64,000 bases of DNA. It comes from JACKHO01 sp041398745. Its GTDB lineage: Bacteria; Planctomycetota; Planctomycetia; Planctomycetales; Planctomycetaceae. The translations under genes were made by a program, and so were the position numbers. Shown here piece after piece: positions 55,749 to 63,655 of this stretch. The notes beneath the pieces are model-generated. The model was given only the letters and a program-made list of their open reading frames with translations. It was not told where the DNA came from and did no database searches. How positions within the stretch are numbered: position 1 is the stretch's first letter; each line of letters starts with the position of its first letter. Location of the stretch: NCBI GenBank assembly GCA_041398745.1, contig JAWKUB010000003.1, forward strand, positions 744,001 to 808,000, written 5' to 3'.

Positions 55749-56420
55749 TCACGAAGGTAATTGGCCAATGGTCACTTCGAGCATTGGTCCTGATTCACAA
55801 CGGCTGATTTGTAACCAGTTTACCAGATCGTCATTGGGGGAAAACTCTGAACGGCCGCCCGGATCACGTCCCAGAATTGGTTCGAAGCCATCAATGACGG
55901 GCTTCATCAGATCAATGAGGGACCTGGTTGTGGGTGTTGTAATTGCAATCCAAACGCACTCGGTTACAGGAGGGCGACTCCATGCTGCGTCAACGGTGGA
56001 TGCCCATTCGCGTAACCAGTCCCGCGTTGTTGTCGACGGTGGAACGCGATCAAACACAAGTTTGAGAAGCGGTTCGCCTGGACAGGCCGAATGACGTGAC
56101 TCAACTGTCAGGCCGACGTCATAACCGTATTCCTTGATTGCGGTCATTGACGTCAACTCAGGAAACCCTTTCGAGAAGTACCCGGCAGTTCGCAAGCCTC
56201 GCATGGCGGGCCTGACCAGATTGTCGAGATCAACTTTGCGAGCACGCAGAATAACGAATTTCAAAGTTAAGTCTCGCAGAGATGAAGCCTGCGCGACTCG
56301 TTCGACCCATGCGTTCTCACGAGCATCCTCGCCACCAATCGGTTCTCCGGTAACTCTCAACGTCAGCAAGCCACTCTCCCAACCATTCGTCACCAAAGAC
56401 CTAATCAACACACGAGCCAT
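55749..56420 (-). CDS. Protein with two RusA-like motifs, antisense to the operon
   Basis: 223 aa from the ATG at 56420 with AAGGAA five nt upstream; a GTG at 56447 is possible. Two segments resemble the RusA Holliday-junction resolvase core: KVDLDNLVRPAMRGLRTAGYF and RSLIDLMKPVIDGFEPILG followed by FSPNDDLVNWLQIS (RusA: D-x-D-N-L-x-K-x-x-x-D-x-L ... DD). The pattern suggests a duplicated RusA-like fold. It is the only minus-strand gene in the 52-60 kb block, and its start codon and ribosome site lie in the hairpin at 56414-56440. Family call is tentative. Confidence 0.6.
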   Translation of the reverse strand: MARVLIRSLVTNGWESGLLTLRVTGEPIGGEDARENAWVERVAQASSLRDLTLKFVILRARKVDLDNLVRPAMRGLRTAGYFSKGFPELTSMTAIKEYGYDVGLTVESRHSACPGEPLLKLVFDRVPPSTTTRDWLREWASTVDAAWSRPPVTECVWIAITTPTTRSLIDLMKPVIDGFEPILGRDPGGRSEFSPNDDLVNWLQISRCESGPMLEVTIGQLPS

Positions 56421-56444
56421 TGTTCCTTGGACAGTGGCTCTTTT
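56414..56444 (+). terminator. 12-bp hairpin with T4, terminator-like on plus strand and RBS-masking on minus strand
   Basis: A 27-nt sequence, GAGCCATTGTTCC then TTGGACAGTGGCTC, folds into a 12-bp stem with a 3-nt loop, followed by TTTT. The next plus-strand gene starts 26 nt later. On the minus strand the same stem contains AAGGAAC and the ATG of 55749-56420, so it could also limit translation of that gene. Confidence 0.6.
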
Positions 56445-56466
56445 CACTTTAACAAAGGATTATCTC

Positions 56467-56688
56467 ATGACCCAACAAGAACTCGATGACGCCGTCTGCG
56501 TCGCAACCGGTGAATGCCTGAGTGAAGTCCAGCGCCGGGGGTTCAGCATCGCGGACCCGCTGGAAGTGGACTTCGATCCCGAGCCAGATGACCTGTCTCC
56601 CGGAATAATTGACTGGGACGAGCTGGACGAGGAACGCAACTACCCGATGTACCCCATGCGTCGGAATCGCCGACGTGGGGCTGCCTGA
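56467..56688 (+). CDS. Small acidic hypothetical protein
   Basis: 73 aa. Acidic centre (DPLEVDFDPEPDD; DWDELDEERNYPMYPM) and a basic tail RRNRRRGAA. AAAGGA precedes the ATG. The stop and the next start share a base (TGATG), so translation is coupled to the membrane protein that follows. No family recognised. Confidence 0.65.
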   Translation: MTQQELDDAVCVATGECLSEVQRRGFSIADPLEVDFDPEPDDLSPGIIDWDELDEERNYPMYPMRRNRRRGAA

Positions 56689-56915
56689 TGGCAGCAGGCA
56701 ACGATCCGAAACGCCGACAACTCGATGAGTTCTACATGAACTACACCCTGTTTGTCGGCCTGCTTTGTTTTGTCTCCGCATTCCTGTTCGGTTGGCCGGT
56801 GATCATCACCTGGCTCTTCTTCCGCTCAGGAATGCGGCTGTTCTATGACGTGATGACCAATTCACCGTCGTCACGTCAGCCACCAACCCACAACCAAAGG
56901 AGGTGCCGTGATTGA
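56688..56915 (+). CDS. Small membrane protein
   Basis: 75 aa with one or two hydrophobic segments (YTLFVGLLCFVSAFLFGWPVIITWLFFRSGM) and hydrophilic ends. Overlaps the next gene by 8 nt. Role unknown. Confidence 0.6.
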   Translation: MAAGNDPKRRQLDEFYMNYTLFVGLLCFVSAFLFGWPVIITWLFFRSGMRLFYDVMTNSPSSRQPPTHNQRRCRD

Positions 56916-58152
56916 ACTCACACGCAAACAGATACATTTCCTTCGCTCGACACTCCGGCAGGGACTCGGCATTACCTCAGCGAAAAAGGCGCCCCATGTC
57001 ACGTTGCGGGCAACTCCGGTGGGACTGCTGATTCAGTCTACCTCGGGTAACATTGCCATCGAACATCGTATTGAGGGCGATTTCCGTCCCGAAGCCATCA
57101 CGTTGACCTACGAAGCTCTCCAAGCCTGCGAAGGAAAGCAGAACGATCATGTCAGCATCGAGCGAGACGGTGACACAATCACCGTGCAGTGGCTCGATGG
57201 GGGCATTCCCCAATCGGCCCAAGTCAGCCATGTCGAGCCAGTCGAAATCCCCGTCCCCCCATCAGAACTCACGGTCCTCGACCGCGAGTTCATTCCGGCG
57301 ATGGCCGACGCTGTCGCTACGACTGATAGCGAGTCCACGCGGCACGCCCTGAGTTGTGTCAGGCTGCGCGGTTCGGATGGGCAAATCGCAGCCACGGACC
57401 GGTATCAGATCTTGACGCAGTCAGGGTTCCCGTTTCCCTGGGATGATGATGTGCTGGTACCAGCCACGAAGGCGTTCGGCTCCAAAGCGTTCCGGGAAGC
57501 TGTCGATGTGTCGATTGGAAGGTCCGATGACTGGGTTTCGATTCAGGCGGGCGACTGGACGCTGCATCTGAAGATCGAAAAGGACGCTCGATTCCCCAAC
57601 GTGGACGAGCATGTCGTCGCGATCGATGCGGCCACGACCAGCATGAACCTATCCGACTCGGACGCTGAGTTCTTGACTCAAGCCACACGGAAGCTCCCGG
57701 CAGCGTCCGAGTTCAATGCGCCGGTGACTGTCGATCTCAATGGCTCAGTGGCAATTCGGGCCAAGAGTGCGGACCAGGAAATCGGCACGGAACTCATCCT
57801 CAGCAACTCACAACGCTCAGGCGAAGAACTCCGATTCAACACGAACCGCGATTATCTGCGTCGTGCCGCGACACTGGGATTTCGGCAGATTCATCTGCAA
57901 TCTGCGGAAGCTCCCGCATTCTGCCGAGACGACCATCGCGCCTACATCTGGGCGCTGCTCGGCTCGGACGGCGCATCACTCCCGACGCGAAACTCACGCG
58001 CATCAAGTCGCCCAGCAATTCACCTAAACCAGCTCCACGAAACAGAACTACCAGCCCCATGCCCAACTCGAAGCGTTCCACAGCAACTCGTCCCAAAGTC
58101 GACAAACCCGTCAGTGTGCTGGCAAAAGCGGAAGCCTTGCGTGACTCACTGA
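56908..58152 (+). CDS. DNA polymerase III beta-clamp-like protein
   Basis: 414 aa. The opening (LTRKQIHFLRSTLRQGLG), TPVGLLIQSTSGNIAIEHRIEG, the middle segment SCVRLRGSDGQIAATDRYQILTQSG and GSVAIRAKSADQEIGTELIL follow the three-domain sliding-clamp pattern, with very low similarity to housekeeping DnaN. AAAGGAGGT precedes the GTG start. The last ~40 residues (after AYIWALLGSDG) are unlike a clamp and overlap the next gene by 94 nt in another frame. A late frameshift may therefore have replaced the true C-terminus. A clamp-type function is inferred. Confidence 0.6.
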   Translation: MIELTRKQIHFLRSTLRQGLGITSAKKAPHVTLRATPVGLLIQSTSGNIAIEHRIEGDFRPEAITLTYEALQACEGKQNDHVSIERDGDTITVQWLDGGIPQSAQVSHVEPVEIPVPPSELTVLDREFIPAMADAVATTDSESTRHALSCVRLRGSDGQIAATDRYQILTQSGFPFPWDDDVLVPATKAFGSKAFREAVDVSIGRSDDWVSIQAGDWTLHLKIEKDARFPNVDEHVVAIDAATTSMNLSDSDAEFLTQATRKLPAASEFNAPVTVDLNGSVAIRAKSADQEIGTELILSNSQRSGEELRFNTNRDYLRRAATLGFRQIHLQSAEAPAFCRDDHRAYIWALLGSDGASLPTRNSRASSRPAIHLNQLHETELPAPCPTRSVPQQLVPKSTNPSVCWQKRKPCVTH

Positions 58153-58271
58153 GCCTGGCACTGGCCGACACGCGTGACTTGATCTCCGCGATCAAGGCCC
58201 GGAGGAAACAGAACCGGCTCGTTGAAACCACACTTCGCTCACTGAAGCAACTGGAGAACATTGGCGCGTAG
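58059..58271 (+). CDS. Small basic helical protein overlapping the clamp-like gene
   Basis: 70 aa: a basic start (MPNSKRSTATRPKVDKP) and a long helix (VLAKAEALRDSLSLALADTRDLISAIKARRKQ). It overlaps the end of the previous frame by 94 nt, which is unusual for this operon. The hairpin at 58300-58336 lies just after its stop. Probably real from composition and position, but the overlap keeps confidence moderate. Confidence 0.55.
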   Translation: MPNSKRSTATRPKVDKPVSVLAKAEALRDSLSLALADTRDLISAIKARRKQNRLVETTLRSLKQLENIGA

Positions 58272-58299
58272 AGTCGCAGTTCATTCTTCACACACACAC

Positions 58300-58336
58300 G
58301 GCCCGGTCTCATCTACGGATGACGCCGGGCCTTTTT
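58300..58336 (+). terminator. Nested hairpin with T5, 27 nt before the next start
   Basis: GGCCCGG...CCGGGCC encloses CATC-tacg-GATG, followed by CTTTTT. As at 54480 and 56414, the next gene (58364) begins about 27 nt later with AAGGAG in between. It is either an internal terminator with readthrough or an attenuator. Confidence 0.65.
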
Positions 58337-58363
58337 CTGATACTTCAACAAGGAGAAATCCAC

Positions 58364-58840
58364 ATGCCCGTACAAATCAATATCGGCCTGAACAAGAAGG
58401 TAGGGGAAGCCAACTACGGCAGTCGCGGCGCTTCGGTCAATCTCGAAGTCGAACTCGATTCGGGGATCATTGAAGACCCGGATCGTCTGCGAAGCCAAAT
58501 CCACAAACTGTTCGGACTCGCCCGAGATTCACTCAATGCGGAGTTGCGCGCAGATGACAACCATCATGCGGGCAATGGGCATCACAGCAATGGCAATGGC
58601 CGGACAAATGGCCACGGTTACGCGAATGGCTCAACCGGAAACCGATCATCGAACGGTCGAGGCGCCACGCAGAGCCAGGTTCGAGCGATCAACGCGATTG
58701 CCAAACGGAACCGGATCGATCTCATTCCGATTCTGCGGCAGTATGGTGTTCAGGCAGTGGCTGACCTGAGTATCGGCGACGCGAGCAGTCTGATTGACGA
58801 GTTGAAAGGCCAGCCAGCGGGGAACGGAGGCCGTGGATGA
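58364..58840 (+). CDS. Two-domain protein with Asn/Gly/His linker
   Basis: 158 aa from the ATG at 58364 (AAGGAG upstream). The N-terminal part (VQINIGLNKKVGEANYGSRGASVNLEVELDSG) is a beta-rich domain. A low-complexity linker of Asn, Gly and His (~residues 65-100) follows. The C-terminal QVRAINAIAKRNRIDLIPILRQYGVQAVADLSIGDASSLIDELK matches a helical module that occurs at the C-termini of phage and plasmid recombination proteins. Its stop overlaps the RecB-like nuclease start (ATGA), suggesting that the two act together on DNA. Confidence 0.7.
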   Translation: MPVQINIGLNKKVGEANYGSRGASVNLEVELDSGIIEDPDRLRSQIHKLFGLARDSLNAELRADDNHHAGNGHHSNGNGRTNGHGYANGSTGNRSSNGRGATQSQVRAINAIAKRNRIDLIPILRQYGVQAVADLSIGDASSLIDELKGQPAGNGGRG

Positions 58841-59655
58841 TCGCCGCCTCGCAACAACCTCCCGCGGCGCAGGTTGTCCAACGGGACTACGTCAGCTTCT
58901 CCGCAATCAGCACCTATCAACAGTGCCCACTGCGGTATTACTTTCGGTACATCGAAGGACTGGAAGAGCGGTTCGTATCCTCCAGTCTCGCTCTCGGCGG
59001 TGCGGTCCATAGTGCAGCGGAGTTTCACTTCAACGAGATCATGATCGGCAATTCACCGCCGGATCATGACACGCTGCTCGACGTGTTCTGGGATGGCTGG
59101 AAGACGCGTGCGGAGACTGCGGAGATTCAGTTCGGCAAGAACGACGATCTCGACTCGATCGCTCAGACGGCAGATCGGATTATTGCAGCGTTTCGTGAGA
59201 GCGACATAGCCACGCCAACCGGTAGCATCATTGGTGTCGAGGAAGAACTCCGCAGTCCGCTTATCCCCGGGATGCCAGACATTCTGGGCCGGATCGACCT
59301 CATCACCGAGTCCGACGAGGCCCTGACGATCACCGATCTCAAAACGGCGCGGACGCGCTGGTCGGCTGAACAGGCTCAACGATCGGGAGAGCAACTTATG
59401 CTCTACGCGGCGCTGGCCAAAGACCTGGCACCAGGCAAACCGATCCGGCTGGAGTTCGCCGTCGTCACAAAAACGGCGAAACCTACGGTCGAGACGTTGC
59501 CGGTCACATTCAACCCGCGACGCGTCGAACGAACAAGGACCGTCATGCAACGGGTCTGGAAGTCGATCACGAACGGCAACTTCTATCCCTCGCCATCACC
59601 AATGTCCTGCCCTGGCTGCCCGTTTCGTGGCCCCTGCGATGCCTGGCCGGGATAG
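58837..59655 (+). CDS. RecB/Cas4-like PD-(D/E)XK nuclease with probable Fe-S cluster
   Basis: 272 aa. Begins after a short tail with VSFSAISTYQQCPLRYYFRYIEGLE, the usual first motif of AddB/RecB-type nucleases. Catalytic residues: GGAVHSAAEFHF (His), GRIDLI (Asp) and LTITDLKTARTRWS (D-x-K). The first Cys (QQCP) and the C-terminal CPGCPFRGPC supply the four cysteines of a 4Fe-4S cluster, as in Cas4/AddB. Probably a 5'- or 3'-end resecting nuclease of the operon. It starts on the previous stop. Confidence 0.87.
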   Translation: MIAASQQPPAAQVVQRDYVSFSAISTYQQCPLRYYFRYIEGLEERFVSSSLALGGAVHSAAEFHFNEIMIGNSPPDHDTLLDVFWDGWKTRAETAEIQFGKNDDLDSIAQTADRIIAAFRESDIATPTGSIIGVEEELRSPLIPGMPDILGRIDLITESDEALTITDLKTARTRWSAEQAQRSGEQLMLYAALAKDLAPGKPIRLEFAVVTKTAKPTVETLPVTFNPRRVERTRTVMQRVWKSITNGNFYPSPSPMSCPGCPFRGPCDAWPG

Positions 59656-59707
59656 TCATTCTTCTCCACGAACAGACAACACACACCAACAGAAGGAACC
59701 ACTGAAT

Positions 59708-59845
59708 ATGGAATCCCTTTTTTCTCTCGCCGTCGCCGTGGGCATCGGCTATTGGGCTTACGCAACCGGAAAACGGAACGGCTCGAAGGCGGCGTTCAAA
59801 GTCGGCTGGCGACGTGGCCGAGCATACGGCAAACGCCAGTCCTGA
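59708..59845 (+). CDS. Very small membrane protein with basic tail
   Basis: 45 aa (MESLFSLAVAVGIGYWAYATGKRNG...RRGRAYGKRQS): one membrane helix then a Lys/Arg-rich tail. AGAAGGAA lies upstream. Last gene before the hairpin at 59874. Function unknown. Confidence 0.55.
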   Translation: MESLFSLAVAVGIGYWAYATGKRNGSKAAFKVGWRRGRAYGKRQS

Positions 59846-59873
59846 TTCTCATTCAATAGCACCACAACACGTT

Positions 59874-59903
59874 GCCGCCGTCCGGGTCCACTCGGGCGGC
59901 GGC
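59874..59903 (+). terminator. 11-bp GC-rich hairpin after the operon
   Basis: GCCGCCGTCCG-N8-CGGGCGGCGGC, followed by TTGGGTGTTCTTTTC. It is placed 28 nt after the last gene and is a likely terminator. The same region also aligns with 61180-61233, so it may instead be a remnant of a repeated short coding sequence. Confidence 0.5.
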
Positions 59904-61152
59904 TTGGGTGTTCTTTTCTTAGCTATCAGGGATCACAAGGTGAAAACCCAGCTTGGCATCAGTCAATGGATGCGACACGCGTACGATCACACTGTTGCCG
60001 TCCATTGGGAACTCCTCGATTCGTTTCTTCAGCGTTCACGATGATCCGATGTCCGGGATGCCAAGACAGAACTTAAAGACGACGGAGGATCGTTGACGGC
60101 CGTCAACAATCTCGTCGGATGCCGTTGTTGGTAATCTGTTTCGAGTGGTTCCTATTTACCGCAGGTACGATTTCGAGCTGCGGCAACGGCGAACGCAATG
60201 ACTTGTTGACCCCGAACTCAACCCTGGCGGTTACCGCAATGTCATTGTTAACGACGGACAAGGATTGCGGCCTGATCCCAAATGGCAATCTGACCCTGCC
60301 AGCGCGCGCTGACGAACTTCCTGGGTCCGACCCTGGTCACGTAATCGGCCAATGTCCCTATGTCGAGCAGAGGCCGAACGCGGCATCATCTCCCGTGGCC
60401 AGTCCGGGATCTGTACGGCTCGGCCGCACACCTCGGGGCCACTTCTGGAATCACACCGTTTGGACCTGGCCACCTAACGTCAAGACGCCCCCGCTGTCCA
60501 TGATGTGTTGTCTTGCTCAACAAGCGTTGTGATTTCGATGGAGCTGAGCCTGCCGGTGACCCTGCCTGCTCGGGGTGCTCGCTCGACTGGGCCTGACCCT
60601 GAGCTTGGGATTGTGGTTTTGACTGGAACGGGCATGCACAGGCAAGTCGCTTCACGCGATTCTCACTCGCATGGCTCGCGAGTCACGAGGTTGAAGTCAT
60701 CTGGACCGCAGTCTCCTGTGGCCAAGTTTGAGGTACAGTGCGTGACGAGTCCTGCGCGTACGATGATGTTCGCTAGCGAATTGTGGAGTCGCGATCCTCA
60801 TGAAACGCCGATTTTGGGCGCAGAAGACCTGACTGGAATCTGCTCGGAAGGCCACCCAATGGGCCGAAAACTGTTCGACAATGCATGCTTACGTCAAATC
60901 GCCGGCCCAATTGACCTATGGTCGACTGACGCATACATGCCCATGAACCACCAGCAGGACGGTCCAGCAATGCAAGAAACGGGCACCAGCCGGTGGTCCA
61001 GCAGTCAAAAAGTCGCGTTTGGGGCCCTGATCCACTTTGGTTTTGGGGCGCGTAAAATGTGGGTACAGCTACCACTTTTTTTGCTACGACGACGCGCATC
61101 CCTGGCGCAGTTTTCACCTCACTGCTTCAAACTCGACCCTCTGCCGAATCAA
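59904..61152. other. 1.25-kb stretch without a credible gene; contains repeat copy R1
   Basis: Long open frames here lack a ribosome site and have erratic composition, and the DNA is repeat-derived. R1 (about 60568-60870) is described separately. Several TGACCCTG words occur (for example near 60289 and 60557) but none has CATGTCA at the right distance. Confidence 0.5.
60568..60870 (+). repeat. ~300-nt dispersed repeat, copy R1
   Basis: The ends align with 63656-63960 in the same orientation. The first block is TCGGGGTGCTCGCTCGACTG... and the second contains GAATTGTGGAGTCGCG followed by ATGAAA and CGATTTTGGG. The two blocks are separated by ~190 nt of weakly similar sequence in both copies. 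No transposase or clear inverted ends are seen. Confidence 0.6.
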
Positions 61153-61230
61153 TCAGCCAAACTCCGCCTGGAGAGCATTGCCGCCGTCAGCGTCTACTCG
61201 GATGGCGGTTTTGGTGTTCTCTTTGGCCAT
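61153..61230 (-). CDS. Possible 25-aa peptide, repeated at 59874-59930
   Basis: ATG at 61230, 15 nt after the stop of 61246-62364: M-A-K-E-N-T-K-T-A-I-R-V-D-A-D-G-G-N then seven residues. The copy at 59874-59930 keeps NTxxAxRVDxDGGN with synonymous third-base changes (GTA/GTG, AAT/AAC) but has no start. This hints at a once-coding sequence; equally it may just be a hairpin repeat. Confidence 0.3.
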   Translation of the reverse strand: MAKENTKTAIRVDADGGNALQAEFG

Positions 61231-61245
61231 CAGGTGTTCAACGGC

Positions 61246-62364
61246 TTATGGAATTGGGAACTCCGTATCGTAGCGTTGTGTCAAAAGCGGTGTGAAGTTC
61301 TTCACATCGAGTAGGGCTTTGCGAAACGCCTCCATCTCGGCCTGCACTTCTCTCTGAAGGTCTAGCGACGCACCAAACGGATCGCCCGCTGCACCTCGAA
61401 AAATTGATTCCAAGTAGAAACTCGCGTCCCCGTCCTTTCGATTTGCGACAGCAGTTTCGGTTGCCGACACAACTGCCAGCCACTTTTCAATCGCCTCTTT
61501 GTCGACGCCGCGACTCGGCGTGTGCCGCATTTCCGTCGCCATTTTCTCCAATGACTTTGTTCGCTCCTGATCGTTCTTGGCTTGTCCCGCTGCGTTGAGT
61601 CCCTTGTAAAGGGTGAAGCGGCAAGAAGTCCAATAGCGAAACGTGCGACTTGCCACATCGGGCTCACCAATGTCTGAGAAATCGGCGACCGTTGATGTTC
61701 CACCTTGTAGCCATAGCCGCATACGGTCATTGATCAGACGACCGTTAACCGTGTGCGAAATAGAGACGTCGAGTGGCTTGACGTTGTCGGTGGGGATCTT
61801 CTCGGTTGTAATCGTAATCGGCTCGTCACCAATTTCGCGCCTTCCACCACCAACTGACACAATGGCGCCCAACGGACCTCTCACTGTGACGACCGCTTCC
61901 GCATCCGGTCGACGAAATGTGGCGACTAACTTTACGACGCTTTTGTCACGTGGAGGGGCAAAGTCTTCAGGAATCTCTTGAGGCGTGAGCATCAGCGAGG
62001 TGGCCCGAAGTTGCCCACCATTGATTTCAACTAATGCAAACAGCGATTTGACACCCGTGGAATCTGAATACTCTGCACGATATCTGTCTCCCAGCGGTTC
62101 GAGCTTGATCTGGATGACAATGTCGGGTCGAGTTCCGTCGACTTTCACTGGGACAACCTTGTAGCCGGTGAGGGTCTTGGTCGCCTTGAAGTGGACGGCA
62201 ACATCTTGCCCGAACAGATTGGGACGTCCATCGACTGTGCGTTCTCCTTGCTCAAATACCGTGACGTGCTCAAGAATCCAAGAACCGGACAAATCCGGTT
62301 GTTGGCCGAAACACATTCGACAGAAGAAAACGAGCACGACGACAGCGGTTGCCTGAATCTTCAT
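61246..62364 (-). CDS. Exported hypothetical protein
   Basis: 372 aa from the ATG at 62364, where the signal peptide MKIQATAVVVLVFFCRMCFGQ begins; the frame continues upstream without a signal. The first ~110 residues (DLSGSWILEHVTVFEQGERTV...YRAEYSDSTGVKSLFALVEINGGQLRATSLML) resemble the single-domain beta-barrel modules common in planctomycete secreted proteins. A C-terminal helical part contains EKMATEMRHTPSRGVDKEAIEKWL. Function unknown. Confidence 0.75.
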   Translation of the reverse strand: MKIQATAVVVLVFFCRMCFGQQPDLSGSWILEHVTVFEQGERTVDGRPNLFGQDVAVHFKATKTLTGYKVVPVKVDGTRPDIVIQIKLEPLGDRYRAEYSDSTGVKSLFALVEINGGQLRATSLMLTPQEIPEDFAPPRDKSVVKLVATFRRPDAEAVVTVRGPLGAIVSVGGGRREIGDEPITITTEKIPTDNVKPLDVSISHTVNGRLINDRMRLWLQGGTSTVADFSDIGEPDVASRTFRYWTSCRFTLYKGLNAAGQAKNDQERTKSLEKMATEMRHTPSRGVDKEAIEKWLAVVSATETAVANRKDGDASFYLESIFRGAAGDPFGASLDLQREVQAEMEAFRKALLDVKNFTPLLTQRYDTEFPIP

Positions 62365-62494
62365 TGTACAGTCTCCGTAATGAGTTTGCTTTGATCGCTG
62401 ATGCGCGACAACAGATAGAGACAATCGGAGTGATTCTTCCTGGGCTTAGCGAACCGAGTTGCTCAGGTACCTCCGTTGCCGGTCCAATTTCTCC

Positions 62495-63223
62495 CTATTC
62501 GTGATCATCGACAGGATCAGATTCAGGAGAGGGTTGTAGAACGAGCGGCACCCTCGGACCGTAGAGCCTGAGTTGCACCCGAGCGTAGTTGCTATCGTCA
62601 AGGAGCGTGAGTTTGTTGGATTCACGTGGATTTGCTGGGAGTGGCAGCACAGCAGTGAACTCAGCGGTTCCCAAGTTTTCAAATCTGTGGAAGTGAAAGT
62701 CGTCAATAATCGCTTCACCAAGGACGTCAGCTACCGTCATTGCCACGGGAGTAATCAACTGTGCCGAGCCGCCTGAATAAGCCGCGCCCGCAACCACGAC
62801 ACAGTATCCCGAGGTACGACATGCATTCACGATCAACGTCTCCTGCGCGCTCGTCAGTTCATCGTCGTCAAGCAGATTGAATACCAGGGTGTCACCATCT
62901 GTGACCTCAAATGGCAACTGAATAAATCGCTTCATGCATCCTTCAAAGTCACCACGGTTGATCGGCAATAACACCCACGTGTCCTGGGGAAACCTACTGG
63001 ATTGAACGGCGAGATAGAGTTCTGCTGTAAAGAACCAGGCCTCGCTCGCGTCAATTACGTCAACTTGCGCCGCCGGTCGCGCAGCAGCCGACGCAGTCAT
63101 CGGCGTGTGAAAGACAGGATGAAGGGAAATCACCTCTGTCGATGCTGGGCTGCTGCTTCCCACTTTGGAGCACCCAGAGCACAGGATGCACATCAGCAAA
63201 GCGTCAAGAAGGATCGATTTCAT
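62495..63223 (-). CDS. Lipoprotein of unknown function
   Basis: 242 aa from the ATG at 63223; MKSILLDALLMCILCSGCSK is a lipoprotein signal with lipobox LCSGC. The mature part is beta-rich (VDVIDASEAWFFTAELYLAVQS; FEVTDGDTLVFNLLDDDEL; DDFHFHRFENLGTAEFTAVLPL) and ends in an acidic tail. No family recognised. Its leader carries the multi-stem element at 63277-63386. Confidence 0.72.
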   Translation of the reverse strand: MKSILLDALLMCILCSGCSKVGSSSPASTEVISLHPVFHTPMTASAAARPAAQVDVIDASEAWFFTAELYLAVQSSRFPQDTWVLLPINRGDFEGCMKRFIQLPFEVTDGDTLVFNLLDDDELTSAQETLIVNACRTSGYCVVVAGAAYSGGSAQLITPVAMTVADVLGEAIIDDFHFHRFENLGTAEFTAVLPLPANPRESNKLTLLDDSNYARVQLRLYGPRVPLVLQPSPESDPVDDHE

Positions 63224-63276
63224 TGTCTGCACCGGAACGAAAAGAGGAGCGCCGAACCAGGTCGCTCCTCCAACGC

Positions 63277-63386
63277 CCGCCAAGGCGCGTACAGACCAAC
63301 ACTGGCCGACGCTCCCGTCTCGCAACGGGAGCGCGGTCCAAGTGCCGTGTCTGTACTTCCAAGAGCCCGAAGGCTCAGGTTGGCGG
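63277..63386. repeat. Multi-stem palindromic element in the lipoprotein leader
   Basis: Nested perfect inverted repeats: outer CCGCCAA/TTGGCGG, then GTACAGAC/GTCTGTAC (63289 and 63349), then CGCTCCCGT-ctcgca-ACGGGAGCG (63310-63333), plus a side stem GAGCC-cgaa-GGCTC near 63363. A separate 8-bp hairpin, GAGGAGCG/CGCTCCTC, lies at 63244-63270. Either a structured leader RNA or a REP/MITE-like repeat. Confidence 0.6.
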
Positions 63387-63655
63387 TTTTAGGAGGAGAC
63401 AACAGCTTGCCGCTCTCGCGACAATGATTTCTCATCGGGGGACTAACCCCGAATGTGGACGGTCAATTTCCCCAAGGTTTGGTTTGTTGATCGCGACCCG
63501 CACGGTGAAGGCCGCTGAATTTCGTTGCGCTGAATCATACCCTTCGACGCATCACGTCTCAATCAGACGGCATCCGCAGCGCGCTATTCGTGCTTCGATT
63601 CGCCTGTTGAACGCCGTGACTTCATTGGGATTTGGCTTCCTTACAACCCTCTCTT

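Noticed and set aside
60505..61314. 269-codon open frame on the plus strand
   Set aside because: No ribosome site, no recognisable domain, and it runs through repeat R1 and across the end of a well-supported minus-strand gene.
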